Positions 22,498 to 33,676 of a DNA stretch of 64,000 nucleotides are shown in pieces. Source of the DNA: Anaeramoeba flamelloides (taxonomy: Eukaryota; Metamonada; Anaeramoebidae); NCBI GenBank assembly GCA_027625915.1, contig JANTQA010000040.1, positions 682,001 to 746,000 of the forward strand. The letters run 5' to 3'. The position numbers and the translations under genes are program-made. Numbering within the stretch: the first letter of the stretch is position 1; every line of letters starts with the position of its first letter. Under the pieces are notes generated by a model that saw only the letters and a program-made list of their open reading frames with translations, did not search any database and was not told the origin of the DNA.

Positions 22498-25400
22498 TTA
22501 ATAGTAATCATCGGAAAAATAATTTTTAATGTAATATGGGGATAAAAGGGTATGTAGAAGTGTCTGCCCTTTGTTGTCTTGAGTATTTAAATTGAGATCA
22601 TATTTCAAGCATAATTTTAAAATTTCAATGGAAATATTATCAAAATCGAGATATTGGAAAGGTGTCTTGCCACGGCAATCTTTTTGAATGGTACTTACCC
22701 CCCCTTTAAGACTATATTCCGTTATATCGTAAGGAATATTTTTCTTGCTGAAGCAATGGTGCAATATGTTATACTTGTATTTGGATATTTGTCGTAAATT
22801 TGCACCTTTATCCACTAAATATTTAATAATATCTAGGGACAAGGTTGGGCGGTTAGAGAGATAATTCGTGAGTGGCGTATTTTGATATTGTTTAAAATTC
22901 TGAATATTTACTCCCCTTTCAACAAGATTGCGAATAGTGTCAAAACCTGTTTCCTCGCGTTCAAAAATTAAACCTGTACTAGTAAAATTACATTCTGTAA
23001 CAAGTATTTCAGGGTCTGCGCCATGATCAAGTAAAAAATTGATCAACGGTAAAGAAAAGTTATACATGCACACCATGCCCAATAATGGTTGGTTATAGTG
23101 TTCATCGCCCACTTGATAATTTTTTATTTTATATCCATTTTCGATGAAAATTTTTAGTATTTCTAGCGAATAATTTCTATTCAAACAGTGCACATCAAAT
23201 GCAGTCCTATGCCCAGAATTCATTTGATTTACATCAACTCCTTTCTCAATAATAAGTTTCACAACTTCTGGGTTCAGTTTATTTGCAGTGCAAATTCGAT
23301 GCAATATTGTTTCATTGTGAGTTTTCGAGCCAGTTAATTCTAACGAAGCGCCATTTTCCATGAAAAGTTTGAAAAGTTCCATTGATTGAAATGGATTCAT
23401 GCATGCAGTTATTACTGGCAATCGGAATGGGTGGTATGCCATATTAACGTCTGCCCCGTGTTCTATTAATAATTTAACTGCTTCATAACATACTTTGTAT
23501 TTTTTACAAATGTGGTAAAGGAGCGAAATCTTATTATTGACCTTTAATCCGCTTGATAATAATAATTCTAGTAGCTCGTGTGGAGTATACTTCACCTTAC
23601 ATATTGCTAATAATAAATCATTTTCCAGCTGGATTTCATCAATTGAAAAATTAAGTTTTGGCTTTTGTTGTAAAAAAAATTTAATAATTTCCATTGGCGG
23701 CTTTTCCAGATCAGTCAAACACAGATAATGTATTGGTGCACGTTCCCAGATATCAATGGCATTAAGATTAATTCCATTTTGGGCAAATAATTTTATTATT
23801 TCCAGATTGAGATCTTTCTTGCCGTTTTTGAAAATTAGATGTAAGCAATTTTGTTTTGATTTATTTAATAAATTTAAATTTACTCCTTTGGCTACAAATA
23901 TCTTCATGATTTCGATATCTAAATCCCTTTCTTTTTCCTGGCAATAATATAAAAGTGGTGTCATCGCTTCGTTATCATAAAGATTTAAATTTAAATCGTA
24001 ATCAATAAATCGTTTAAAAATTTGATAATTCTGAAAATATTTGTTATTGAATAAATAGTGCAATGGGGTTTTATTGGTTTTTTGTTCTTGTTGATTTATC
24101 ATAATGTTCATCTCTGCAATTATGTCATTATTATAAGTCGTGAATAATAGATCAATGATTTTTTCGATTAATAAATATTCTTTGTTGTTAAATAAATAAT
24201 GCAAACAATTAAAATTGTATTTATTTTTCTGAGAAATATTTATTAATTTTGTTTTAATCAAATATTCAACTATTTCATAATCTATGTTTTTTTGTTTACA
24301 TAAATAAAGAAATGGAGAATTATTATTCTTATTCATACTATTAATATCCATACCTTCGCCAATTAAAAACTTTAAAGTTTCAAGTGATTTTTTGCTTTCA
24401 TTTTTACAAAATATGTGTAATAAATTTGTTTTTTGATCATTGATATTCTCGTTCTTTTTTTCATTCTCATTCTCATCCTTATTATCGTTCTCGCCCTTGC
24501 CCTCATTCTTATTCTTGTCACTATTCTTGCCCTTATGCCTATTTCCATTTACATTTGCATTTTCATCTTCATCTTCATCTTCATCCTCATTATTTATCTC
24601 ATTTTGTAAATCAATTCCTCTTTTGATAAATGATTTTAATAATTTTATTGACGGGAATACCTGCTTGTTGATTAAGAGGTTATAGGGTTTAGTGTTAGAA
24701 AAAATGGTAAGATTTATATCACAGCCATTTTTTAATAAAATTTGTATTGCCTTTTCAATTTTACTCTTTATTAATAAATTCGTTTTATTATTTAAATCAG
24801 CTTCGTAAAATTGTAATCTGTTTAATAAAATAAATAGCGCTGCGTTAATATCTCCTGATGATTGTAGATCGAGGTTGATCCCATTTTTGATTAATATTTT
24901 TAAAATTGATAAATCACTAGCATTATGAATATTTTTACAAAATAAATGTAAAATCGTTTCACCATCTTTATTAACTTCATTAATATTTATTTTATTTATT
25001 AATAATACTAAAATTCTAAGAGATGGGTCGAAAACCTTAATATATTGATGAAGAGTTGTTTCCTTATTAATTATCCTGGTATCTAATTTTTTATTATTTT
25101 GAATATAAAATTCAATTAATTCAATTAATAATTTTTCTTCTTCATGTTGTGTATTGTTTTTTATTTCTTCTTTTTCGTTTTCTTTTTTTTCATTTTCTTT
25201 TTTTTCGTTTTCTTTTTTTTCGTTTTCTTTTTTTTTGTTTTCTTTTTTTTCATTTTCTTCTTTTTCTTCTCCTTCCCTTTCTCCTTCTTTATCATTTTCA
25301 ATTTCAATTTCAATTTCCTTTTCAGTTTCAGTTTTAGTTTTTTTTCCTAATTTTGATAAATTACCATTAGATTCTGTGTTTTTTAATACACTTTTATCTT

Positions 25401-27759
25401 TTTCAGTTTCTTTTTTGTTATTATTATCTCGTTCCTTATTTTTTAATTGATAATATCTATCTATCAAAATATTTAATGGTGTAAAGGATTTTTTTTTTTG
25501 ATTAATATTTAAATCAATGTTTTTTTTTTTTATCAATAATTTAATAATATTATAACATAATTGATCTTGAGAACAAAGAATATGTAAAATTGTCTTTTGT
25601 TCATAATTTACCAGATTAAAATCAATATTGTTTTGAATAAATAAATTGTAGATGGGTAAAAATGAAGGGGTGGCATTTTTTGAAATATAAATAGGTGGGG
25701 TATTACCATTGATATCTTTGCATTCAATATCAAAATTATTTTTGATCAGATATTTTATTATTATTATTAAATTAGATGCATTTGTTTGCTTATAACAAAT
25801 ACGATGTAAAATTGTCTGTCTGAATTTTGTTTTTACATTAATGTCACCTCCAAATTCAACAAATAATTTAAGAATTTCAATTGTGAAATTTTCTTGGTTG
25901 CTCATATAATGAAATGGTGTTCGATTTTTGTTATCAAAAATATTTGCATCTGCCTTATTTTGGAAAAAGATTTCTAATAAATTAATATCCGTTGATGTTT
26001 GGCAAAATAAATGGAATGGTGTTTGGTTGTCGTAATTTTGTGAATTAATATCCACTCCCCTTTCAATTAATTGCTTAATAATAAAGGAATCCATTGGATT
26101 TAAATTCTTTTTTTTACAAAAATAATGCAAAATATTTTGATTATTTATGTCTCTTGAATTAAAATCTATATTAATCTTTTTTAAATAATCAAAATAATTT
26201 ATTGCAAATTTTTTTTTTTCATTTATATTTACTGTTGCTATTGATGTGGTGGTCGTGGTGGCAGTTTCTGTTTGTGTCATTTCAGTAGAATTTAATTTAC
26301 AATTAAATAATGCATCGTAATTATTATATAGAATTAAAAGTGGATTAATGTTTGACAGTGAATTTTTTTCAATTTGATTTTCTTTATCAATAAATTGAAT
26401 AAAAATATCAAACGGGGGGATAACGTTCTTAAATAAATAATCAAATGCGGTTTTATTATTTTCATCTTGTAAAAAAATATCGATCTCGTTTTGGATTAAT
26501 AATTTAATTATGGGTAATAAATGTATTGAATTTTTGTCGTTACACAAATAGTGTAGTGCAGTAAATTTCCTTTTATCTTGGCAATTAATATTGATCCCAT
26601 TATCAATAAAAAATTCAATAATTTCACTATACTGTGGCTTTGTTTGATTGCATAGGTAATGCAACGAATTGCGTTTAAATTTATCAGTTTCATTTATAAA
26701 AGCATCATCATTAGTAATGTTCATATTGTTGCTTTGGTTAATAAATAATTTAATTAATGCAAATTGAAATAGAAATTCTTTTTGGGAATCCTTTTTCTGA
26801 AAACAGAGATAATGAAGTATTGAATGATTAGTGCTTTTTTTCAAAAGTTCATTGAAATGATTTTCATTGTTTTTTAATAAAGTGCCAAAATATTGATGAC
26901 TAAATTCCAAGTAATTTTCGCTTTGATCGTATAAAATTATATATTTGAAAAGCTTGAAATATTCTGATTGTATTAAATGTTTTTTCTTGCCTTTCATGTA
27001 ATCCACAAATGTTTCTAAATTCGCTTCCTTCACAATTAAATAAAATTCTTTCAGAAAGGATGGATAATATTTTTCAATAACGAGATCATCGAGCAATAAT
27101 TTTTGATAAAAATGCAGATTTAAATATTTTATCAAATAATAATAGCTGTTCTTTTCCCTTTGCTTACAGAATGAAAAGGGATCACACCCTTTTGAAATTA
27201 GAAAATAAATGATCTTTTTGGTTTCCTCTGTTAAAATTGGTTTTTTGCAAACCGACAATAAGATTTGATCCATCCAGTGCTTCGATTCTTTCTTCTTGCT
27301 CAATAATATTTGATTAACTAAACACTCTGTTCCTTTCAAAGTCGTGGTTTCTTCACAACACACCCAATTGATGAGCTGATTAATTTTTTCATTTTCTTTT
27401 TGTTTTTCTTTTTGATTTTCTTTTTCTTTTTCTTTTTCACCAATTTCTTTTGTTTTTTGTTTTTCTTTTTTTCCATTTTCTTTTATTTTTTGAAAAACTC
27501 GGTTAATTTTTTGAATCTGATTGAGTCCTAACATTTCAATTTCTTTTGAAAGAAGTTCACAAGGAATTTGGTTTGGGATCCATTTTGATTCTGTATAATC
27601 ATTTGTTGTGTTGGTATAAATAATTTCTTCATCCCATTCTTCGTAATTTTCATCAAACATTGTATTTGATTGTATACCAAAAACACCAAATTCATTATCA
27701 GAAGACGAATTAGAATTTGAATTTGAATCAGAGTCTGAAAAATAATTGAAATTAAACAT
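22498..27759 (-). CDS. Giant ankyrin-repeat protein (1753 aa)
   Basis: A single uninterrupted frame from ATG at 27759 to TAA at 22498. After a Ser/Asn/Asp-rich head (MFNFNYFSDSDSNSNSN) and a Glu/Lys-rich segment, ankyrin repeats run from roughly residue 160 to 1745, about thirty in all. Their pattern is unusual: LHYLC at the first helix, then IIKLLI..GiDiN, giving a period near 37 rather than the canonical 33 residues (for example TALHYLCNDKNS and TPFHLFCQTSTD). Two low-complexity spacers interrupt the array: KKENEKKEN near residue 850 and an Asp/Glu-Asn-Lys tract near 1080. No kinase, channel or protease domain is seen, so a protein-binding scaffold role is the safe inference. No signal peptide or membrane segment. 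The closely packed repeats suggest growth by internal duplication. Similar ankyrin-only giants are abundant in amoebozoan and metamonad genomes. Confidence 0.88.
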   Translation of the reverse strand: MFNFNYFSDSDSNSNSNSSSDNEFGVFGIQSNTMFDENYEEWDEEIIYTNTTNDYTESKWIPNQIPCELLSKEIEMLGLNQIQKINRVFQKIKENGKKEKQKTKEIGEKEKEKENQKEKQKENEKINQLINWVCCEETTTLKGTECLVNQILLSKKKESKHWMDQILLSVCKKPILTEETKKIIYFLISKGCDPFSFCKQREKNSYYYLIKYLNLHFYQKLLLDDLVIEKYYPSFLKEFYLIVKEANLETFVDYMKGKKKHLIQSEYFKLFKYIILYDQSENYLEFSHQYFGTLLKNNENHFNELLKKSTNHSILHYLCFQKKDSQKEFLFQFALIKLFINQSNNMNITNDDAFINETDKFKRNSLHYLCNQTKPQYSEIIEFFIDNGININCQDKRKFTALHYLCNDKNSIHLLPIIKLLIQNEIDIFLQDENNKTAFDYLFKNVIPPFDIFIQFIDKENQIEKNSLSNINPLLILYNNYDALFNCKLNSTEMTQTETATTTTTSIATVNINEKKKFAINYFDYLKKINIDFNSRDINNQNILHYFCKKKNLNPMDSFIIKQLIERGVDINSQNYDNQTPFHLFCQTSTDINLLEIFFQNKADANIFDNKNRTPFHYMSNQENFTIEILKLFVEFGGDINVKTKFRQTILHRICYKQTNASNLIIIIKYLIKNNFDIECKDINGNTPPIYISKNATPSFLPIYNLFIQNNIDFNLVNYEQKTILHILCSQDQLCYNIIKLLIKKKNIDLNINQKKKSFTPLNILIDRYYQLKNKERDNNNKKETEKDKSVLKNTESNGNLSKLGKKTKTETEKEIEIEIENDKEGEREGEEKEENEKKENKKKENEKKENEKKENEKKENEKEEIKNNTQHEEEKLLIELIEFYIQNNKKLDTRIINKETTLHQYIKVFDPSLRILVLLINKININEVNKDGETILHLFCKNIHNASDLSILKILIKNGINLDLQSSGDINAALFILLNRLQFYEADLNNKTNLLIKSKIEKAIQILLKNGCDINLTIFSNTKPYNLLINKQVFPSIKLLKSFIKRGIDLQNEINNEDEDEDEDENANVNGNRHKGKNSDKNKNEGKGENDNKDENENEKKNENINDQKTNLLHIFCKNESKKSLETLKFLIGEGMDINSMNKNNNSPFLYLCKQKNIDYEIVEYLIKTKLINISQKNKYNFNCLHYLFNNKEYLLIEKIIDLLFTTYNNDIIAEMNIMINQQEQKTNKTPLHYLFNNKYFQNYQIFKRFIDYDLNLNLYDNEAMTPLLYYCQEKERDLDIEIMKIFVAKGVNLNLLNKSKQNCLHLIFKNGKKDLNLEIIKLFAQNGINLNAIDIWERAPIHYLCLTDLEKPPMEIIKFFLQQKPKLNFSIDEIQLENDLLLAICKVKYTPHELLELLLSSGLKVNNKISLLYHICKKYKVCYEAVKLLIEHGADVNMAYHPFRLPVITACMNPFQSMELFKLFMENGASLELTGSKTHNETILHRICTANKLNPEVVKLIIEKGVDVNQMNSGHRTAFDVHCLNRNYSLEILKIFIENGYKIKNYQVGDEHYNQPLLGMVCMYNFSLPLINFLLDHGADPEILVTECNFTSTGLIFEREETGFDTIRNLVERGVNIQNFKQYQNTPLTNYLSNRPTLSLDIIKYLVDKGANLRQISKYKYNILHHCFSKKNIPYDITEYSLKGGVSTIQKDCRGKTPFQYLDFDNISIEILKLCLKYDLNLNTQDNKGQTLLHTLLSPYYIKNYFSDDYY

Positions 27760-28085
27760 TAGAAAAAATGATCTTTTTTTATTTTATTCCAATAAAATCG
27801 GTAAAAAATTCGACTTGTTTCCCAAAAAATTTTTCGAAAATTGGTGTTCAAGTTGATTTTGTTTGTGAAGTCAATTGTTACAAAGTGGAAAAAAATTCAA
27901 CTTATCTCCCACAGTTTTTTTCCTTATTATTTATTATTATTTTAAGAATTTTAGTTGCTAATAATACAGCCAAATTTATCTGTAAAAAATGATGTACTGA
28001 TATCAAAATATAAAAGTAAGCAAGTATGTACATCTTAATGTACATAGTCCAATCTGAAATTGAATCCTTAAACTCCTTTCTTTAC
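27760..28085. other. 5' flank of the ankyrin gene
   Basis: A + strand frame at 27768-27992 overlaps the likely promoter side of the ankyrin gene; it lacks domain features and I do not call it. Two similar words (AAAAAATTCGACTTGTTTCC and AAAAAATTCAACTTATCTCC) repeat within it about 70 bp apart. Confidence 0.45.
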
Positions 28086-28250
28086 TACTAATCCCTATTA
28101 AATTTTTTTACCTAAATTTAATAGAGATTGAGAAATTTTTTTGACAATTACTTAGATTTGAAAACATCTTTATTTTCAATATTAAACTTATTTCTAGATA
28201 ACGAATCCTTCTTTAGAAATTGGTCAAAAAAAAAATAATAGAGACTCGTC
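28086..28250. mobile_element. 165-bp MITE, copy 1
   Basis: Ends are ACTAATCCCTATTA and TAATAGAGACT..T, inverted relative to each other. A hairpin follows the left end (CTATTAAAT ... ATTTAATAG). A closely similar copy lies at 59866-60032, which supports the borders. It has no coding capacity. Confidence 0.7.
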
Positions 28251-28480
28251 CATTAACTAAATGTATAAAAACTTTTTATAAAAATCGAGTTAAATAGATC
28301 ATAGTATATTATATTATCACAATTAGTAAATCTCAATCCAAAATAATCAAAAATTTGAAATTGATTATGAAAAATCAAATAAAAATTATTTATTTATTTT
28401 GATTTATAATTGTTTGATTTTATTGTTTTTTGGCTGGTACAGCTTTGAGTGAAATTGACTTATATATATATATATATATA

Positions 28481-29184
28481 TTAAACTATTTTTCAAACAA
28501 AAAGGGTACTCCTCCCAAATCATCAATACTATGGAATTTGATTGTTAATATGATAATTACTTATTGGTGATTTTCATTTTAATTAATCATTTTTTCATTA
28601 TTTGCTTTTTTATTTACGAATATTGAACAGTTGGAAAATGAAAAAGCAAGATAAAAAGAAACCAATTTGGAAATAGTGTGATAGTATAAAACTGGAAACA
28701 GTTTAAGTTTGATTTCAAATGAACTAGATATATGAATTAAGAAAGACCATTATTGGATTGATGAAGGGAACAAAGAAAAGAGAAAAAAAAAAAATAATTC
28801 CAACAAAGTATCCAGATGGATTGTGGTTTTATATTGAAAATGAGAATTTAAAGAACAAAAGTTTGAAGTGTAAAGAACTGTATCCATAAAATGTAAAGAA
28901 CTTTTTCCCAATTCACCTTGTTCAATAATTGTTATTGATTGGATCATTTTTTTTCATTGCAATTAACAAAACGAGATTTCTCATTTCAAATAAAAAGACA
29001 AATCAATTTTTAAAATATTTATTTTTAATTTTTATTGTTTTGTTTTAATGAGTTTTAAATATTCGGTTGAGTGTTTTTTTTTTTTATGTTTTAAAGAGTT
29101 TCTTAGATTTTAGAATGATACTGCAATTAATTTGATTCAATTATAAATAATTCTTGAAAATTTATTTACCTTTTTGTCTGAAAA
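28481..29184. mobile_element. 704-bp non-autonomous element, copy 2 (TAAACTCTTTTTC ends)
   Basis: Full-length relative of 21257-21966, same orientation. Left end TTAAACTATTTTTCAAAC, right end GTCTGAAAAAGAGTTTAA. It abuts an (AT)n tract at 28460-28480, which may be its target. Differences between the copies are scattered substitutions and small indels. Confidence 0.75.
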
Positions 29185-29461
29185 AGAGTTTAAAAAAAAA
29201 TTATTGTGGATAATAAAAATAAAAATGCTCATTTAAAAAATTTTGATTAACTTTTTTTTGGGTTTTGAGGTTTTATTTGTTTTTTTATATTTTTTAAAAT
29301 ATCAGAGTTTATTGTGTTTATATAAGAATTAAAAAATGAACTATTAATAATTCTTAATAATTTGTTGTTCTTGAATACTAAAGAATAATTTTTTTTTTTT
29401 TTCAATTTATTATTTAGGATGAGTAACATTTTTTGAAATATAGTTTAGATTTAAAAATTGA

Positions 29462-31039
29462 TTAGTCTGATTCAGATTCATTATCAGATTCTTCTACAAA
29501 CCTTCTACCATGCATTTCTTGAAACCTTGTATCATATCCCTCTTGAGAGCTTCCTTCAAATTGGTCTTCAAATCCTTCAAAATTATTATGATGATGATAA
29601 TGATTATTATCTCTAAATGGGTTTTGTGAGTGGTTAGATTCTATTTTCTTTAAATAATCAATAAAATCTTGAATATTGTCATTTATTGATTCTAATCGAT
29701 CTTGATTATGTTTAATTTCATTTATTAAATCAAGATCCTTACAATAATCGTTTAATATCTGGATAGCTTTTTGATATCTATTTTTGGTATTTTTTAATTT
29801 GGTAATTTCAATTTGTTTTGTCTGTAGTGACTGTTGGTTTAGAAGTAGGTTCTTGTGGACTTTTCTTTTTAATTCTTTCTTTTTTAGAGATTCAGCTTTC
29901 ATTCTCCTTAAAGATTTTTTTGAGTCTTTATATTGTTTTTCGAATTTATTTTTCTCAAATAAATTGCTACCAATAATCTTCTCAAGAGAAACAATTCTTG
30001 TTTTATTCATTTCACATATTCGATTATTTTTTTGAATTTCTTCTTTTTGAATTTTCATTTCTTCTAATATTTGTTTATATAAAAATTGTTTATTCTTTAT
30101 TTTGTTTTCGGTTTGTAAATTTTCTACATTAAGACCATATTGCATTTTGTTAACTTTGTTGAACCCTTGTTTCTTTTCTTTTAATTGGTATTCCATTTTT
30201 ATTTTTTTTTTTTTTGTTTCAATCATTGTTTCTTTATTCCTTTGGTTTGTTTGTTTTAATTTTGTCAATGTTTTTTCAAGTTCTTGTTCTTGTTCTTGTT
30301 CCTGTTCTTGTTCTTGTTTTTGTTTTTGTTTTTCAATTTCTTTTTCTTTTTTAAGTTCTTTATTTCTCATATGATCATGATTATTTTGTAAGATCTTTTT
30401 TTGAATTCGGAAATTAATTTTTTCAATTTCGTTATCAATGGTTAATCTCAAGATGTTGTTTTTTTTGTTAAATTTTTGTTCATTCTTTTTTGTTTTTGTT
30501 TCAATTCCCTGTTTTTTGGAATCCTTTTGTTTGGCTTTTTGTTGTCTCAAGCGATTTCCATCAATTGTAGAAAGTCTTAAAATATTATTATATTTTTCGT
30601 CTTGTAAGAAGTGTTTTTGATTTTCGAGATCCATTTCTTGGTTCTTCTTTTTGCGGGAGATCATTTGTTTTCTTAAATGTGAGATTTGTTGTTGTAAATT
30701 TGTTAATTCTTTTTCCTTTCTTTCATTGATTAATTTTTTATTATTAACTTTAATATTAGCTTCGTTTTTTCTTTTAATTAATTGAATTTAACTTTTCTTG
30801 AAGATCTATGTGTTCTTCTCTTAATTTTTCATTTTTGATTAATAACGAAAGTTTTAATTCGCCTCTTTGTGCAAGAAGAAAAGTAATCTTTTCTTTTTCT
30901 TGTTCTTTTTTTTTGATTTCTTGCAAAATATCTTTTTGGAGATCTGATTTGATTCTTGGTTGAATTTTTTTTTCTTTTCTTTCTTTTCTTTCTCTTTTTT
31001 CTCTTTTTTCTTGATTTTCATTTTAGATTTGTCAGACAT
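29462..31039 (-). CDS. Coiled-coil protein, N terminus broken or mis-framed
   Basis: The main frame covers 30664-29462 (400 aa): long Lys/Glu/Gln-rich coiled coil with an EQEQEQEQE tract near residue 120, followed by a Ser/His/Glu tail ending EESDNESESD. It is not a family I recognise. Coding sense clearly continues upstream: RKNEANIKVNNKKLINERKEKELTNLQQQ reads in the same frame back to about 30785. Then ITFLLAQRGELKLSLLIKNE reads in another frame to about 30980, and an ATG at 31039 opens MSDKSKMKIKKKE in the third. Two one-base frame changes would be needed, one in a run of nine A. Causes could be homopolymer sequence error, true decay, or a 22-nt GT-AG intron at 30792-30771 for the second break. 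The 400-aa part is secure as coding; the upstream model is uncertain. Confidence 0.65.
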
Positions 31040-32332
31040 TAATGGGAATGTGCTAATTTGAGTACTTTTAAAGACAAACTCCAGTAAATAAAAAATGAAT
31101 TAGAAATCAAAAATATGCTAAGAAAAAAATGTTTAATAAATTCGCTTTGGTCTAAATGGGAAAAAATCTTTCGATTAATTGATCTAGTTTTTTCTTGTAC
31201 TTTTCTTTTTTCTTAACTAGGAAATATATTTTAATTTGATATCCCTATTTCTCTGTTTTGGAATTTTTGTGAAATGTATAGATTACACTAAGAATCTCAA
31301 AGAAAAGAAAATGTCAAAATTGAATAACTGTAGCGAGAAAAATGTTTGGACAGAGAAAAATGGTTGAACACCATTTTTTATTGGGAACATTAGTAAAATT
31401 GAAAATCAAATCCTATTGATAACTAGGTGAATTTTATATAAATCCAGGTTTAAATGTGTTACAAATTCATTAATCTGTGATGTGTGTAGAATATTCATTT
31501 GAATGGTTGATAATTAATTAGATCATGTTATTTTAACAAAAATCAAAGTTTTAGTAAAGTTTACTATTAATTCTGAAAATGGTACTTTTTAAACTTACTT
31601 TAGATTATAAGATATAAGGTTTTGAAGAAGTAGAATTACATTAGTCCTTATTCTAATAAGTAGATTATTGTTAATTTCCTTATTAATTTCACAAATGGTT
31701 GAAATTAAAAATCATTTTCAGTAATTCTCCCAATTAAAATTTTTTTCCAACTATTTTTCTCTCATAAGTAAGTTTAATTATCATTTTGTAATTATTTTTT
31801 TCATGAAATGGAACAAACTTTTAAACTTGAACAAGTGTTTCACCCTAAGTTATTTTTTGAGTAACAGAATTAATTATTGAATTATTTTTGAAATAATGAG
31901 CTTATTTCTCGAAAATTTTTAAATAAATCAGAATCAGAAAAATAGTGTTAATAGTATTGCAGTTTAAAAAGTATTAAAAAATAAAAAAGATAATTATAAT
32001 TTGTAAAAATATAACTTTAATTACCATTTTGTACTTAATAATAAAGTTTATTTCCAATATAATCAATATTTCAGAAATTAAAAATCTTGAGATTATTCAA
32101 TTTATTATTTTTTTCAGTAATACGATTTTTAAAAAACTCTATTTTAGAAAAAAAAAGGTTTTTTTACATTTATAATATTCCAAATTAACTTAAGGATGAA
32201 TTTTAGTTTAATTCAACTTGGGGATCTTAATTTTAATAGAGAATGACCAATCGTTTTGAAAATTCTATTATCATCTAATAAAGCTGAAATAGAAAAAAAA
32301 ATTTCCTTATGATAATTATTGCCATGTCAGTA
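31040..32332. other. Intergenic region with a possible small inverted-repeat element
   Basis: Sequence around 31349-31390 (GAGAAAAATGGTTG ... TTTTATTGGGA) is roughly inverted at 31728-31768, which would define a 420-bp element with imperfect 33-bp ends. Otherwise AT-rich and empty of genes. Confidence 0.4.
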
Positions 32333-32945
32333 GAGTGTCGTAGAGTGCCTAGGTTTTTTTTTTAATTTTTGAAATGAAAAGAAAATTAATTAAATTTTCT
32401 TTACATTTCAAAAAGTAAAAAAAACCTAAAGGGAGTTTTCTTGAGGTTTTCTGTTTTATTTATGAAGTGTTCTAAATTTTTTTAAGGTTTTCTATTTTAT
32501 TTAGAAAATCTATTGATTTTTGTTAGTTTTTTTTGAGTTTTCTATTTATTTGTGAATTGTTCTAGGTTTTTTTGAGGTTTTCTATTTTATTTCGAAAATT
32601 TATAGATTTTCGTTAGGTTTTTTTTTTTACTTTTCGAAATAAACGGAAAATTTATTAAAATTTTCAGTTTATTTCAAAAAGTAAAAAAAACCTAGAACAC
32701 CTCCCAAATAAATAGAAAACTCAAAAAAACCTAACGAAAAACTATCAATTTTTCAAATAAACAAAAAACTCAAGAAAAACTAATAGCCCTTTTTCAGGGT
32801 TCAAAAGAATAGAGAAAAATTAAGATTTTAATCAATTCTTTTAAATTTTGGAAAACCGAACTGAAGTTTTTTTTTTTATTTTTTGGAATAAACCAAAAAA
32901 TTATTAAAATTTTCTGTTTATTTCAAAAATTAAAAAAAACCTAAC
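32333..32945. repeat. Foldback/hairpin array, locus 2 (three hairpins)
   Basis: Three related hairpins of about 78 nt lie at 32353-32433, 32618-32694 and 32868-32942. Each has an AGGTTTTTTTT..ACTTTTTGAAAT left arm and the complement GTAAAAAAAACCT on the right. Between them are tandem and inverted linker units (GAGGTTTTCTATTTTATTT and its complement AAATAAATAGAAAACTC). A GTGTCGTAGAGTGCC motif marks the left edge. The array could fold into one very long double strand. No coding capacity. Confidence 0.7.
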
Positions 32946-33676
32946 ACAAAAATCAAAAAAAAAAATAATTTTTTCATAGTCAAAATAATTGGATCTCTAT
33001 TTGAAAAATATTTATTAAATTTTAAATTATTTTTAAAAGATATTATTCCAACCTCTTTACTATGAAAAAAAGTTTTTTCTAAATTTTTTTACTATTAAAT
33101 TGCAAAAAAATTCTTAATAGTAAAATTTGGATTTTTCAACTTTTATTGTAAAAAATCTTGCAAAAAGAATTTTTTGATCAAAGATCTCTTATTAACCAAT
33201 ACTGTTTATTATAACTGAAGTTATTAAAAACTGAACAATTAGCAAATGTTTTTTATTACTTTTGAAAATTTTTTTCATTACTGTTTTCTGAAAAATCGGG
33301 AAAAAATTATCGATCTTTGTAACTTTTGTTCAATTTTCTAAAAAAACAAAAAAGAAATCAAAAAATCCGTAGTTCTTTTTAAAATACATCACACGTCCAA
33401 TAACAATCAAAATTATTAAAAATAAAAAAAAAATTTAAGAGGTGATTGATGTTTTCTCATAATTAAATAATGAAAAAGTAGTAACGAATTAAACTTTTTG
33501 AAAAATAATAATTATTATTATTATAAAGTGGAATGAATATCAATTCTATAAAAGGATTAGAAAAATGTAAAGTTTCATAATTTTAAAAAATGAAAATCAT
33601 AAAAATAAAAATAAAAAAAAAATAAGAATTCAAAAATAATAGATATATATAAAAATAAAAAAAAAAAACAAATTAA
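32946..33676. other. Intergenic region, no gene
   Basis: AT-rich sequence downstream of the RGS-DUF547 gene; no RNA gene, repeat border or coding frame that I can support. Confidence 0.5.

Noticed and set aside
27768-27992. + strand frame divergent from the ankyrin gene
   Set aside because: Begins 9 bp from the ankyrin start; overlaps its presumed 5' region and shows no motif.
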